Shown here one piece after another: positions 9,380 through 18,547 of a stretch of DNA of 64,000 nt (within the stretch, counting starts at the first letter, position 1; the number at the start of each line of letters is the position of its first letter). The notes beneath the pieces are model-generated. The model searched no databases, had not been told where the DNA came from, and saw only the letters and a list, made by a program, of their open reading frames with translations. The stretch comes from Aquimarina megaterium XH134 (lineage in GTDB: Bacteria > Bacteroidota > Bacteroidia > Flavobacteriales > Flavobacteriaceae), in the NCBI RefSeq assembly GCF_000520975.1, contig NZ_JACB01000001.1, positions 248,001 to 312,000 on the forward strand, written 5' to 3'. The position numbers and the translations under genes were made by a program.

Positions 9380-10199
9380 GGAATTAGCAATACCTTATTT
9401 TAAAGAAGTTTTTGATTGTATCGATGATGTCTTGGTAAAACTAAACATACCATACTATCTCATTGGAGCCAGCGCAGTCGCTTTAGAATTATTGAAAGGA
9501 GGCATTAAACCAAGCAGAGGAACAAAAGATATTGACTTTGCGATAATGATATCCTCAATAAAAGAGTTTGAAGCTGTAGTTGAAGAACTGCTCAAACACG
9601 GGTTTAACAAAGTAGAAACGCCTTGAACTCTATATCACGACAAATTCAATATTGCCATTGACCTATTACCTTTTGGAGAAATTGAAGAAAAATTCACCAT
9701 ACAATTCAATGAGCGTTATACCGATTTGCACGTTTTAGGTTTTAGCGAAGTCCTACAAGAAACAGAAATTATAGAAATCGAAGAAAAGTCGTTGCAAATT
9801 CCGTCACTTCTAGGAATGGTTATTTTAAAATTAATTGCCTGGAGCGACAGACCAGAAGACCGAGATAACGACCTGTATGATATTTTGAAGATTATAGAGC
9901 ATTATTTCGATTATAATTTTGATGAAATCGTTGAACACCATAATGACACCTTCCCTGAAGAAGATGATTTAGACCAACATAAAATCGCAGCAAGAGTGTT
10001 AGGCAGAAAGGCAAGTCAGTTCTTAAATATTTCTGAAGCTATAAAAGAACGTATTTTAAACACTATTAATGACAATGTAGACAATACTAAAAACTCAGCA
10101 ATTGCTAAAGATTGGGTAAAAAATAAAGATTGGGATTTAGAGTATACTACGCAAATACTTAAAGAGTTTAAATATGGCTTGTTGGATAAGTTAGAATAA
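9354..10199 (+). pseudogene. AbiEii-like nucleotidyltransferase toxin, one in-frame stop
   Basis: A single frame of 281 codons is interrupted only by a TGA at 9624-9626, after KVETP; CGA (Arg) in the ancestor is the simplest explanation. Before the stop the nucleotidyltransferase fold is recognisable: YYLIGASAVALELL with GTKDIDFAI carries the catalytic DxD. After it the frame continues as IAIDLLPFGEIEE, then LILKLIAWSDRPEDRDNDLYD-like sequence typical of AbiEii relatives. It starts 26 nt inside the upstream antitoxin remnant (overlapping frames). With its partner also broken, the pair is probably dead. An alternative is that the part from about 9726 is still expressed from an internal ATG. 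Confidence 0.8.
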
Positions 10200-10303
10200 A
10201 ACTATCTTTTTGTTTTCTTAATTTCAATGGACAATTGTCATCTTGGATTAAAAGCATTTCATTTTTTACAAAAATCTTATTTTTGCCTGTAAATGAATAG
10301 ATT

Positions 10304-11548
10304 ATGAGTCAATTCAAAGTACTAATTGTTACAATTCCAGAGCGAGGTCATATAAATCCGTTAATAGGTATTGTGCAATGTCTTCAAAAAATGAATTTGG
10401 ATATCGCATTCTTTTCGCAGGGAGATATTTCAGATCAATTGAACAAAGCTAATATTAAATGCAAATGCTACACTCCAAAACAAAATTTTGATATACCCAA
10501 TGACTTAATTGCACATGGTGCAGATTTCTCTAAAAAGATAAAAGATAAGGAATGGATGCAACGATGGATAAAAACTTTACTCATTGATAGTGTTCCTTTT
10601 TTGGTGAAGGAATTAGGTGACGTAGTAAATGTATTTGAGCCAGATGTCATAGTTTCTGACCCTATGGTATATGCAACAGCAATAGTAGCAGAAAAAGTAG
10701 ATATTCCCTGGGCAGGTATTTCCAATTCGTTAAATCCGCTTACTCCAAAATCATGGAAAAGCGATTTAACGGAGACACTCCATAAATATAAAAATGAACG
10801 TTTAACTCTTTTTTCGTCTATTCAAAGAAATATAAAGTTTCGGGTTGCCGATCTAATTTCCCCTTGGCTAAATACCGTATTTACATCTGAAGATTACATT
10901 TCAAGAGGCCTAAGTAATAATGACTTTTCTTTCTATGCAGGTACTCCTTTTCCATTAAAAGGAAATAGAGGAGACGAGCCCCCTTTTCCATTTGATCAAA
11001 TAAATACTACTAAAAAGATTGTGTACATGTCTTTAGGAAGCATGGTATTTTATCACCCTATTTTATTTACCACGATAGCAGAAGCAGTAGAGAAATTAAA
11101 TGTACAATTAATCCTATCTGTTGGAGATCTGTATTATGAAGATTTTTCAGAAAAGTTTCCAAAAGACAGTATTGTTTTACCTTATGTACCTCAATTAGAA
11201 ATCTTAAAAAAAGTTGATGTGATGATAAGTCATGGAGGTGCTAACTCTATTTTGGAGTGTTTATCCCATGGGGTTCCGATGGCGTTATTACCTATATGCA
11301 ATGACCAATTTTTTCAAGCTAAATTTTTAGAAATAGCCAAAACAGGAATTGTACTAGACACTAATAAGCCTGATATAGATGTATACCGATCAAGTTTAAT
11401 TCAATTATTACAAGAGGATAATATATATCGAAAAAATGCTGAATCCATCAGGAAATCGCTTTATCAATACGAAGGCCCTCAAAAAGTAGCTGATTTGATT
11501 CATCAACTATTAGAAAAAAGGCAACCTTTAAAACCACTTGTAGACTAA
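10304..11548 (+). CDS. GT1-family UDP-glycosyltransferase (MGT-like)
   Basis: Cytoplasmic glycosyltransferase of GT-B fold, 414 residues. The N-terminal acceptor domain starts with VLIVTIPERGHINPLIG, in which the His after RG is the catalytic base of GT1 enzymes. The C-terminal donor-binding domain shows IVYMSLGSMVF, LPYVPQLEILKKVD and SHGGANSILECLSHGVPM (about residues 305-325), then NDQFFQA, the nucleotide-sugar pocket of macrolide and plant-type transferases. The acceptor is not predictable. A regulator gene starts 2 nt after the stop, so the pair forms one unit. Such enzymes often glycosylate lipophilic natural products or drugs; that role is inferred from the family. Confidence 0.88.
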   Translation: MSQFKVLIVTIPERGHINPLIGIVQCLQKMNLDIAFFSQGDISDQLNKANIKCKCYTPKQNFDIPNDLIAHGADFSKKIKDKEWMQRWIKTLLIDSVPFLVKELGDVVNVFEPDVIVSDPMVYATAIVAEKVDIPWAGISNSLNPLTPKSWKSDLTETLHKYKNERLTLFSSIQRNIKFRVADLISPWLNTVFTSEDYISRGLSNNDFSFYAGTPFPLKGNRGDEPPFPFDQINTTKKIVYMSLGSMVFYHPILFTTIAEAVEKLNVQLILSVGDLYYEDFSEKFPKDSIVLPYVPQLEILKKVDVMISHGGANSILECLSHGVPMALLPICNDQFFQAKFLEIAKTGIVLDTNKPDIDVYRSSLIQLLQEDNIYRKNAESIRKSLYQYEGPQKVADLIHQLLEKRQPLKPLVD

Positions 11549-11550
11549 AA

Positions 11551-13305
11551 ATGATCTACTCCGGCAAGAGTTTTTTAGAAAAAGTAGAGAAGCATATCGC
11601 AGCCAATCTAAGTAATGACCAATTTGGTGTGGATGTTCTAGCTGATAAAATGGCGATGAGCCGTTCAAACTTACATAGAAGGCTTAAAAAAACCTGTAAT
11701 AAAAATAGTAGTCAATATATTCGTGAATACAGACTAGAAGAAGCTAAAAAAATGCTTCTAAATGAAGAAGTTACTGCTTCCGAAGTTTCTTATAAGGTTG
11801 GATTTGGGAGCCCTTCTTATTTTAGCAAATGTTTCACTTCCTATTTCGGTTATCCGCCTAGTAAAATTGCACTTAATGACAATATAACTCTATTTGATAA
11901 GACACTTAAAAAAGGAACATCCATCATGGTACTCCCTTTTAAAAATCACAGTCCAAATAGTGAAAACGAATATTTAGTCTATGGTTTAGCAGATTCAATG
12001 AGTAGGTATCTTTCTACCATTGATGATCTCAATGTAATATCATCTTCTTTACTTCATAATAGTACTTCGATTGATATCATTAGAGAAAAGTACAATGTTG
12101 CTAGTATTATTGAAGGAAGTATACAGCAATATAATGATGTATTACGAATAGAAGTAAAATTATTGGACACCTCAGATGGAAGTCAAATCTGGGTCAAACA
12201 CTATGATAAAAAACTATCGGATATACTTAAAATTCAAAGTGATATTGGAGAGAATGTTGTCAACAATTTAAAGGCGAATATATCTAAAGAAGAAAAAATA
12301 TTACTTAAAAAACGTACATCTTATCATCCGGAAGCCTATAATTATTATCTCAAAGGAGTGTATCATATGAATTTTTTCGATGATAAAAAACTAAATAAAT
12401 CACTCATCTATTTCAATAAAGCAATTACAATAGATACTTCTATTGCTCCTGCATATGCAGCATTAGCTACTATTTATCAAATGAAAGCTTCTGCTTTTTC
12501 TGCTACTATTGATAGTAAAGAGGCATTTAATAAAGCAGAACACTATCTGGATACAGCCATAAAACTAGATGAAGATTGGCACTTTAATTTTACGGTAAAA
12601 GGTTTTCAATTAGCCTTTTTTCACTGGAATTTTGAAGAAGCTGAGAACTATTACAAGAAAGGATTAAAAGCAAATGAGCCTTTAAATTATATCATGTATC
12701 GTGATTTTCTTCAATTTGAAAACAGACACAAAGAAGCTCTTGAAATCTCCTTGTATATTGATAGGAACATGCCGTTTTATCCCAACTCCCCTTTAATATT
12801 ATCCTATTACTACAATGGAATGTACGAAGAAGGTGAAGCATTTATCGAAGAAAGACTAGAGTCTTTTCCAACACATCCTCTAGTTTACGATAATGCTGGT
12901 TTTTTTATGTTAAACGTCGGAAATTATGATAAAGCCATTGAACTCTTTTTAAAACTCATTGAGATAAGTGGCAAACGGTTTCCTAGAATTTTAGCCTGGA
13001 TGGGAGCCTCATATGCACACAAAGGAAACACTCTAAAAGCTGAAAAAAACCTTAAAGAACTGATTGAATTAAAGAAATCTACAAATATAGGAGCTCCTGC
13101 TTTTTTTGCTAGTATTATTGCTACTGCACTTGGTCGAGATGATGACGCATTAGATTTATTAGAACGCTCTATCACAGATCATGAAATGGAAGTGCCTTGG
13201 TTGGTAAGTGAGCCTCAATTATTTCCCTTACATCGCAACTCTCGTTTTGATTCCCTTGTTAAAAAAGTAGGGTTTCGAAACTTTGCATATCTTACTAATA
13301 GGTAA
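11551..13305 (+). CDS. AraC-type regulator fused to TolB-like and TPR domains
   Basis: Large one-component regulator, 584 residues. An AraC double helix-turn-helix lies at the N-terminus (about 10-110: LADKMAMSRSNLHRRLKK, then VSYKVGFGSPSYFSKCF). A domain of about 125 residues follows (IMVLPFKNHSP to DTSDGSQIWVKHYD) resembling the TolB/FlgO-like module of CadC- and adenylate-cyclase-type TPR regulators. The rest is TPR-like helices (about 265-560, e.g. AYAALATIYQMKA, AWMGASYAHKGNTLKAEKN). There is no membrane segment. It sits 2 nt behind the glycosyltransferase gene and probably controls it in response to a ligand or protein sensed by the C-terminal domains. Confidence 0.85.
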   Translation: MIYSGKSFLEKVEKHIAANLSNDQFGVDVLADKMAMSRSNLHRRLKKTCNKNSSQYIREYRLEEAKKMLLNEEVTASEVSYKVGFGSPSYFSKCFTSYFGYPPSKIALNDNITLFDKTLKKGTSIMVLPFKNHSPNSENEYLVYGLADSMSRYLSTIDDLNVISSSLLHNSTSIDIIREKYNVASIIEGSIQQYNDVLRIEVKLLDTSDGSQIWVKHYDKKLSDILKIQSDIGENVVNNLKANISKEEKILLKKRTSYHPEAYNYYLKGVYHMNFFDDKKLNKSLIYFNKAITIDTSIAPAYAALATIYQMKASAFSATIDSKEAFNKAEHYLDTAIKLDEDWHFNFTVKGFQLAFFHWNFEEAENYYKKGLKANEPLNYIMYRDFLQFENRHKEALEISLYIDRNMPFYPNSPLILSYYYNGMYEEGEAFIEERLESFPTHPLVYDNAGFFMLNVGNYDKAIELFLKLIEISGKRFPRILAWMGASYAHKGNTLKAEKNLKELIELKKSTNIGAPAFFASIIATALGRDDDALDLLERSITDHEMEVPWLVSEPQLFPLHRNSRFDSLVKKVGFRNFAYLTNR

Positions 13306-13435
13306 TAATCTAGTAATCGATTTTTTTTTCTTTTTAACGGCACAGCTCTACTACTTACTACAAGGTTAAGAGTGAAATTGCACGAAAATTACAAGTTTCT
13401 GCAACATATGTGTTTAAAGGCTTATGTGACTATTT

Positions 13436-13489
13436 TTGAACTTTGTAAAAAATATTATTCTAAAGTTCAATTGTTTAGTTAAACAATTG
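13436..13489. promoter_or_regulatory. Two abutting palindromes before the lipase/Trypco-like operon
   Basis: TTGAACTTT...AAAGTTCAA (9-bp arms, 17-nt spacer) ends where a second, tighter palindrome begins: CAATTGTTTA-GT-TAAACAATTG (10-bp perfect arms). They share CAA. The pair ends 44 nt before the operon's first ATG. A TAAGTTTT box resembling the Bacteroidota -7 element lies between. Such tight palindromes usually mark a dimeric repressor site; no regulator gene is adjacent in the operon. Confidence 0.5.
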
Positions 13490-13533
13490 ATTGTATCCAA
13501 AATGATAGGTAAGTTTTATTAATTCAAAGTAAT

Positions 13534-14622
13534 ATGAATTTAGATTCCGTATTCCAATTTGTACATGTTAGACCGCCGCTCAAAGAAACCGAAACTAAGG
13601 AACGGAAAAAGAAAAAGATTCTTTCTAACAACAATGAATCCGCGCTTATCAAAAACGCGGAAATGAAAACCAAGCAACAGGGTATTCCTTTTGAAAAATC
13701 TCGATTACTTGCGGCAAAAGAATTTTACTACTCCGAAGAGTTTCAAAAATTAATCTCCTCGTTAGAAGATGAGGATATTAAATATTCTGAATTAAAGGAA
13801 CTATTGCAAAACGATAGGTCAGTCGGCAATGATGAATTATTGGAAAATCTTCGTCAAACTTTGACTGGAGGCAACCAAAATGACACTTCCCCGCTTCTCT
13901 CTTCAAACCAACAGTTCTACGTAAGCATTTATAATAACCTGTGGGACAGTTTTTACACCATGAAGTTGATGGAAGGAAAGTTTTCTTTATCGTCTTTGAA
14001 AAAAATAAGTTTTTGGATAAAAATATATCACCTCCTTTTTTTTGAAAAAAACAAGAAAAAAGTCGCTAATTTGATTGAACATTTTGAAGAGTATCGCCCA
14101 ATACTCAATATTTTGTTTTACACCCATCCCATGTTGAAGCAAGCCATAAAAAAAGAAGAGCTACGGCAGAAAGACCCTTTAAAAGAACGAAAAGAAAAAT
14201 TAAAAGCTTTAAAAGAAAACTTGAATGGATTGACCCAAGTGAGGTCTAGATTAGATGCCATCACGAAAGGAAAAATAGACAAAATTATTGCCCCTATAAC
14301 ACCTGAACTTAAAATGGATGTAGATAATTCCACAGTTTTAAATCAGGAAGAATGGGACAAATTCCAAAAAGAAACGGAAGCCTACCAAAAACAATTACGA
14401 ACAAGTAAGACAATAACCTCTACGGACTTTAGCAAGATTGAAAAGGAACTTATAAAGCAAAACCAACTATTGTCGGGCAATAAGACCAAAACAGAATTAC
14501 ACAACGAATTGACGGATAAGATAGCTACGCTAATGGGCGAAATTGGACGGCTTTCTTTAGTTGAAAGCTTTGAACTTAAAAATGGGCGTTTTGTAAAAAC
14601 CATTAAAAATATTGAAGTATGA
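13534..14622 (+). CDS. Uncharacterised protein, first gene of the lipase operon
   Basis: I do not recognise this 362-residue protein. There is no signal peptide or clear membrane segment. The N-terminus has a short VHVRPPLKETE motif and then a Lys-rich patch (ERKKKK). The remainder is highly charged and helical. Residues about 145-210 (FSLSSLKKISFWIKIYHLLFF...) are more hydrophobic, and residues about 205-350 look coiled-coil prone. The ATG of the next gene overlaps its stop (ATGA), so the two products are translationally coupled and probably interact. Base composition matches the neighbourhood. It is the first gene behind a pair of palindromes and so is probably expressed together with the other three genes of the cassette. 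Confidence 0.8.
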   Translation: MNLDSVFQFVHVRPPLKETETKERKKKKILSNNNESALIKNAEMKTKQQGIPFEKSRLLAAKEFYYSEEFQKLISSLEDEDIKYSELKELLQNDRSVGNDELLENLRQTLTGGNQNDTSPLLSSNQQFYVSIYNNLWDSFYTMKLMEGKFSLSSLKKISFWIKIYHLLFFEKNKKKVANLIEHFEEYRPILNILFYTHPMLKQAIKKEELRQKDPLKERKEKLKALKENLNGLTQVRSRLDAITKGKIDKIIAPITPELKMDVDNSTVLNQEEWDKFQKETEAYQKQLRTSKTITSTDFSKIEKELIKQNQLLSGNKTKTELHNELTDKIATLMGEIGRLSLVESFELKNGRFVKTIKNIEV

Positions 14623-16778
14623 TTCCTAAAGTGAAACCTATTGGCATAGGTGAGTTACGTGTTGTAAAGCAGCAATTAAAGGGTTATGAAGATGGTGAGA
14701 TTGCCCATATTGAAAACATTATGGCCAATGAGTACCGTAAACGCTCACACCGAAGGTTACGCCAAATAGAGGACTTTACCTCTTTTGAAGAAGATCGAGA
14801 GCTGGAAAGTGAAAAACACTTAGAGACCACGGAACGTTTCGAATTACAGAAAGAGTCTCAAAAAACCATTAAATCAGAAACCAAGTTTGAGGCTGGAGTA
14901 GAAGTGTCTGGAGGTTTTGGCCCAGTAAAATTTAGCGCACACGTAGGTTTTTCCACCAGTAGTTCTAGCGAAGAGGTACAAAAAGAAGCTTCTAACTATG
15001 CTAAGGAAATCATCCAAAAATCAGTAGAAAAAATAAAGGAAAAGGTAGGTCAAAGCAAGACCAGTAGAATTTTAGAAGAGTTTGAAGAACGCAACGAACA
15101 TGGCTTTGATAATGTAGGAAATGGTCATGTCATTGGAGAATACCGATGGTTGGATAAAACATACTACACCAAAATAAAGACCTTAAGCAAACGCTTATTT
15201 TACGAATTTGTTATTCCTCAACCTTCTATAAACTATTTGTATAAAGATGCACTTAAACAACAACATAAAGATGTTCCTGAAAAACCTGATTTCCCTCAAA
15301 TACCTATTGGCGATGAAAATGGTTATTTTTTGAGAATGGAGAAATTAAGATTTCCATCTCAAATCACAAGAGAAAATTATCGGGCAATCATGCTGAATGG
15401 TTTTATTGCAGCTCCTTCGGTTAAGCCACCACCTCCAAACAAAACAATAATAACAGGACAATTTCAAAAAGATATTTCCCAAAAACAAAATGATGACTCT
15501 CATGACTATAGCCTTGTGGGAGAAGTACAGATTCCTAAAGGGTATAAAACTGTCAAAGCATTTTCGAAAATTGGTTTCTTCGGCGACGGTCTTAAAAGAG
15601 ATATTTTTCAGGTAGTAGTTGGTAATATTGAAAGAAGATATTTTAACAAATATTTACCATCGGAAATAGATTTAAATTCGGTAATGGAATACTCGGTCGG
15701 GGGTATTGAAGATAAATTGCCAATTGGAATAAAGTTTAGAAGACCATTAAAACGAACAGAAAGAATAGACCCAAACGATCTATTAAAGGGTACAAAAAAC
15801 ATATACTTTAAAGGACATTACAGTTTGTTCATCAATATACAGGTAGAATGTAGTCTCTCAGCTGAACTCTATGAAAAATGGCAACTCGAAACCTATGATG
15901 CCGTGATGCAAGAGTATAATCGCCAACTTTTGGACTATGAAGAAAAAATGGCAGAGTTGGAGATACAAGAAGCTGTATCTATAGGGGGCAATAACCCTGT
16001 TATTAATAAGGAAATCATCAAAGATGAACTTAAACGCTCATGCATAGCCTTATGGCTGGGAGACAGTGATTTTGAAAACAATCTTTTAGATACAGATTTA
16101 GATCAAGCCAATCAAAATATAGGGCCAAGAATGCGGATTAAAGAAGCGCAAAAAAATGCTCAGTTGATTAAGTTTTTTGAAACAACTTTTGATTGGAAAA
16201 ATATGACTTACCAGCTCTACTCTTCTTTTTGGAGTACAAATGAGACCCCGTATAATGTAGCTAATGCCCAATTTACCTTTTCAAAATCAGAAATTGATTC
16301 ATTGACCAGTTCTGACCCTTTATTTGAAGAATTTTTAAAAGCAGGCTCAGCACGAGTATTATTACCCGTAAAATTAGAGGGTACCGCACAAATCATGTTG
16401 ATGAATATTCTTGGGGTTTATGGATTGGATTTCAGAGAAATATTAAAAACCAACATCAATATTTATGACTACTTAGAATCACTGTTAAATGAAATTGATA
16501 AATATGAAACCGCATTGGAAGAGAACGATTCGATGACTCTAGATGAAAGGGAACGAGCAGAAGATTTTCTTCAAGAACTAAGAACCAACGAAAAGTATTA
16601 TAAAGAACTCATGGCTGATTTTGACCGTCCAGCCAATCAAAATTTAATACCAATTCCGTTGCCTGAGAAAGATGAGGATATATCAGCAGATGAAGATCAT
16701 GATTTTCTAGTACGTGTTCCTACCAATTTAATAAGACTTAAAAGAGAAGAATCAAACTCAGACCATGACACTAACTAA
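14619..16778 (+). CDS. Large uncharacterised protein with GEIAHIEN-type N-terminus
   Basis: A 719-residue cytoplasmic-looking protein without signal peptide. Visible blocks: YEDGEIAHIENIM (about 23-35), a charged helical segment (TTERFELQKE...), a Gly/Ser-rich stretch (GVEVSGGFGPVKFSAHVGF), HVIGEYRWLDKTYYTK, a long helix ELYEKWQLETYDAVMQEYN (about 417-435), DELKRSCIALW, TFDWKNMTYQLYSSFW, and DPLFEEFLKAGSARVLLPV. From memory, this block order recurs in a widespread family of large hypothetical bacterial proteins; I know no established name or function. It is coupled by a 4-nt overlap to the preceding gene. A structural or scaffold role beside a Trypco-like protein and a lipase is possible but unproven. 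Confidence 0.8.
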   Translation: MIPKVKPIGIGELRVVKQQLKGYEDGEIAHIENIMANEYRKRSHRRLRQIEDFTSFEEDRELESEKHLETTERFELQKESQKTIKSETKFEAGVEVSGGFGPVKFSAHVGFSTSSSSEEVQKEASNYAKEIIQKSVEKIKEKVGQSKTSRILEEFEERNEHGFDNVGNGHVIGEYRWLDKTYYTKIKTLSKRLFYEFVIPQPSINYLYKDALKQQHKDVPEKPDFPQIPIGDENGYFLRMEKLRFPSQITRENYRAIMLNGFIAAPSVKPPPPNKTIITGQFQKDISQKQNDDSHDYSLVGEVQIPKGYKTVKAFSKIGFFGDGLKRDIFQVVVGNIERRYFNKYLPSEIDLNSVMEYSVGGIEDKLPIGIKFRRPLKRTERIDPNDLLKGTKNIYFKGHYSLFINIQVECSLSAELYEKWQLETYDAVMQEYNRQLLDYEEKMAELEIQEAVSIGGNNPVINKEIIKDELKRSCIALWLGDSDFENNLLDTDLDQANQNIGPRMRIKEAQKNAQLIKFFETTFDWKNMTYQLYSSFWSTNETPYNVANAQFTFSKSEIDSLTSSDPLFEEFLKAGSARVLLPVKLEGTAQIMLMNILGVYGLDFREILKTNINIYDYLESLLNEIDKYETALEENDSMTLDERERAEDFLQELRTNEKYYKELMADFDRPANQNLIPIPLPEKDEDISADEDHDFLVRVPTNLIRLKREESNSDHDTN

Positions 16779-16789
16779 AATCTATAACC

Positions 16790-17119
16790 ATGCCTGAATA
16801 CAAAACCTTTAATACACCCAACGACTCCATCAATATGGAGGTAGTCAAAATAGATACAAATACGGCATCTTCAGGTATTAGTTTTAACCTTGAAAATGCC
16901 TTTGGCACCATTAAACAAGTCTCCCAAATGATGAGCAATGGCATGGGCAAACTACCAAAATCGGAAACGCCCTCTGAAGTTGAAGTCAGCTTTTACATTC
17001 AGGCTTTGGATGACGACAACATGGCTATTTCTTCCAATGGTACGGGCAACTTTCAGGTGAAGTTGAAGTGGGGCGGTGTTGGTGGTGAGTTTGGGGATGT
17101 TTTGGATTTGAATCAATAG
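16790..17119 (+). CDS. Small protein resembling Trypco1 (trypsin co-occurring domain)
   Basis: A protein of 109 residues. N-terminal strands are followed by a helix (NLENAFGTIKQVSQMMSNGM, about 34-53). Then comes EVEVSFYIQALDDDNMAI (about 64-81) and a closing strand GNFQVKLKWGG (about 86-96). The order of strand, helix, 'P-EVEVxF' strand and terminal 'xFxVxLxW' strand matches my memory of Trypco1/CU044_2847 domains. Those are small adaptor-like domains described alongside trypsin-like peptidases and other effectors in bacterial conflict systems. Here its neighbour is a lipase, 47 nt downstream. The assignment is by eye and needs profile confirmation. Confidence 0.6.
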   Translation: MPEYKTFNTPNDSINMEVVKIDTNTASSGISFNLENAFGTIKQVSQMMSNGMGKLPKSETPSEVEVSFYIQALDDDNMAISSNGTGNFQVKLKWGGVGGEFGDVLDLNQ

Positions 17120-17166
17120 TGATTCTATAAAGATTCTGTATAAGTCATTTGCTAAACATTTATCTA

Positions 17167-18420
17167 ATGGGAAAATATAAATATATTGAAGGAACTTCTC
17201 TGCCTATTGAAAAAATTTGGAAACAGGACATTGCGCTAGAGGTGATGGCCCACAATCTCGTTTATCTTTCCCCTAAAGATAAAAATGATAAGAAAAAAAT
17301 ACAGAATATAAAAGGCGAATATGGTTTATCTAAAGTAACTTTCTTCAAAGGCAAAGAAGGATTTGAAATGGTTGGAATAAGACCGGGACCAAGTTCAGAT
17401 ATTAACGTCAATGTTATTGCGTTTAGAGGAACTGAACCAAGCATTTCTGATATAAAGTCAGATATCAATAAAAGGTCAGTAGGTAAAATCCAATATGATA
17501 AAAATGAAAATGAGATAAAAAAATGGGTGAAAAACCTCGGTAGTAAGGGCATAATTCTGACAGGTCACAGTTTAGGGGGCGCATTGGCACAGTTAACAGC
17601 TTCCTTGTTACCCATCGAACTATATCAAAATATTGATCAAATAGTGACTTTTCAATCTCCAGGAATTCATTTCTCTGATTTAGACCCCAAGAAAGATTAT
17701 ATCTCAGTCCATTATAGAATGAAAGATGCTTTAGTTGATAAAGCTGGGTACGTATTTACCTCTGGAATTGCTTATACTTTAAATTTCTTAATTATTGACC
17801 GCGAATTTGATCATGAATTCAAGTTTGTATCCCCTATGTTTGATGCAATCATTGCGCATACTTATTTCCCATTGAGTAGATTACATGCTTACGCCTCTAA
17901 TAAGAGTGTAGATATTAATCAACTGGTTAACTCTAGAAATATTGACAAGTCGGAAAAAAGAACTATAGAAGAAATAAGACCTCTTATATACACAATGATC
18001 ATAACCGCACTGGATTTAATAGAAGCATCACAAATAAATAATCTTAATAAGTTATTTATTTCGATGGTTAAATATTATAAGGAAATAGAGAACACAATAA
18101 AAACGATGAATAAAATTTTGAACAAAAAATCAATAAAAAACACAAGTTCCATAGAGAAAGTATTTTTATCAGAAATTCTGCTTCATTTGTTTTATTTTCT
18201 AAATGCTACTGGAAAGTATAAGTTTACCTTTCAATATCAAATTAATAGGCTATTCGTAAAAAGAAAACTTGAAACAATAATTATGTCTTTAACACATCAT
18301 GAGTTTTCTTTTTTCTTTCATAAAATCAATCAAATTAATGTGTTTCCAAGTCAAAAACAAAAAAATGCACAATTGTTAGGGCCTATAGTAAGAAATGCCA
18401 AAAGAGTCCTAAAATTGTAA
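17167..18420 (+). CDS. Class-3 lipase-like alpha/beta hydrolase
   Basis: The start is taken at ATG (MGKYKYIEG); an in-frame TTG 18 nt upstream is less likely. It has a lipase class-3 fold: INVNVIAFRGTEPS (oxyanion strand), GHSLGGALAQ (nucleophile Ser about 135), FQSPG, KDALVDKAG (acid region) and RLHAYAS (His near residue 237). About 160 further residues (HxxYYKEIENTIKTMNK...) form a helical C-terminal extension not typical of secreted lipases. There is no signal peptide, so it acts inside the cell. As the last gene of the operon it is the probable effector, attacking membrane lipids when the upstream proteins are triggered; this is inference from gene order. Confidence 0.85.
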   Translation: MGKYKYIEGTSLPIEKIWKQDIALEVMAHNLVYLSPKDKNDKKKIQNIKGEYGLSKVTFFKGKEGFEMVGIRPGPSSDINVNVIAFRGTEPSISDIKSDINKRSVGKIQYDKNENEIKKWVKNLGSKGIILTGHSLGGALAQLTASLLPIELYQNIDQIVTFQSPGIHFSDLDPKKDYISVHYRMKDALVDKAGYVFTSGIAYTLNFLIIDREFDHEFKFVSPMFDAIIAHTYFPLSRLHAYASNKSVDINQLVNSRNIDKSEKRTIEEIRPLIYTMIITALDLIEASQINNLNKLFISMVKYYKEIENTIKTMNKILNKKSIKNTSSIEKVFLSEILLHLFYFLNATGKYKFTFQYQINRLFVKRKLETIIMSLTHHEFSFFFHKINQINVFPSQKQKNAQLLGPIVRNAKRVLKL

Positions 18421-18547
18421 GGTAAAATTAATGAACTATATAAGTTTATTATGAGCAAAAGTTATCAGACAAATAACTACCAAATTAAATATAATCATGT
18501 AGTATAAAAATCACTTATTTTTAGATAGCACCGAAAAGAAAATATCA

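Noticed and set aside
9354-9626. In-frame TGA in the nucleotidyltransferase as selenocysteine or recoding site
   Set aside because: The partner gene also carries stops, no SECIS-like element is evident, and CGA to TGA is a common single mutation.
17167-18420. Lipase as the phospholipase effector of the CBASS operon
   Set aside because: It is class-3 rather than patatin-type CapV, lies in another operon, lacks the shared operator, and is separated by the recombinase scar and boundary repeat.
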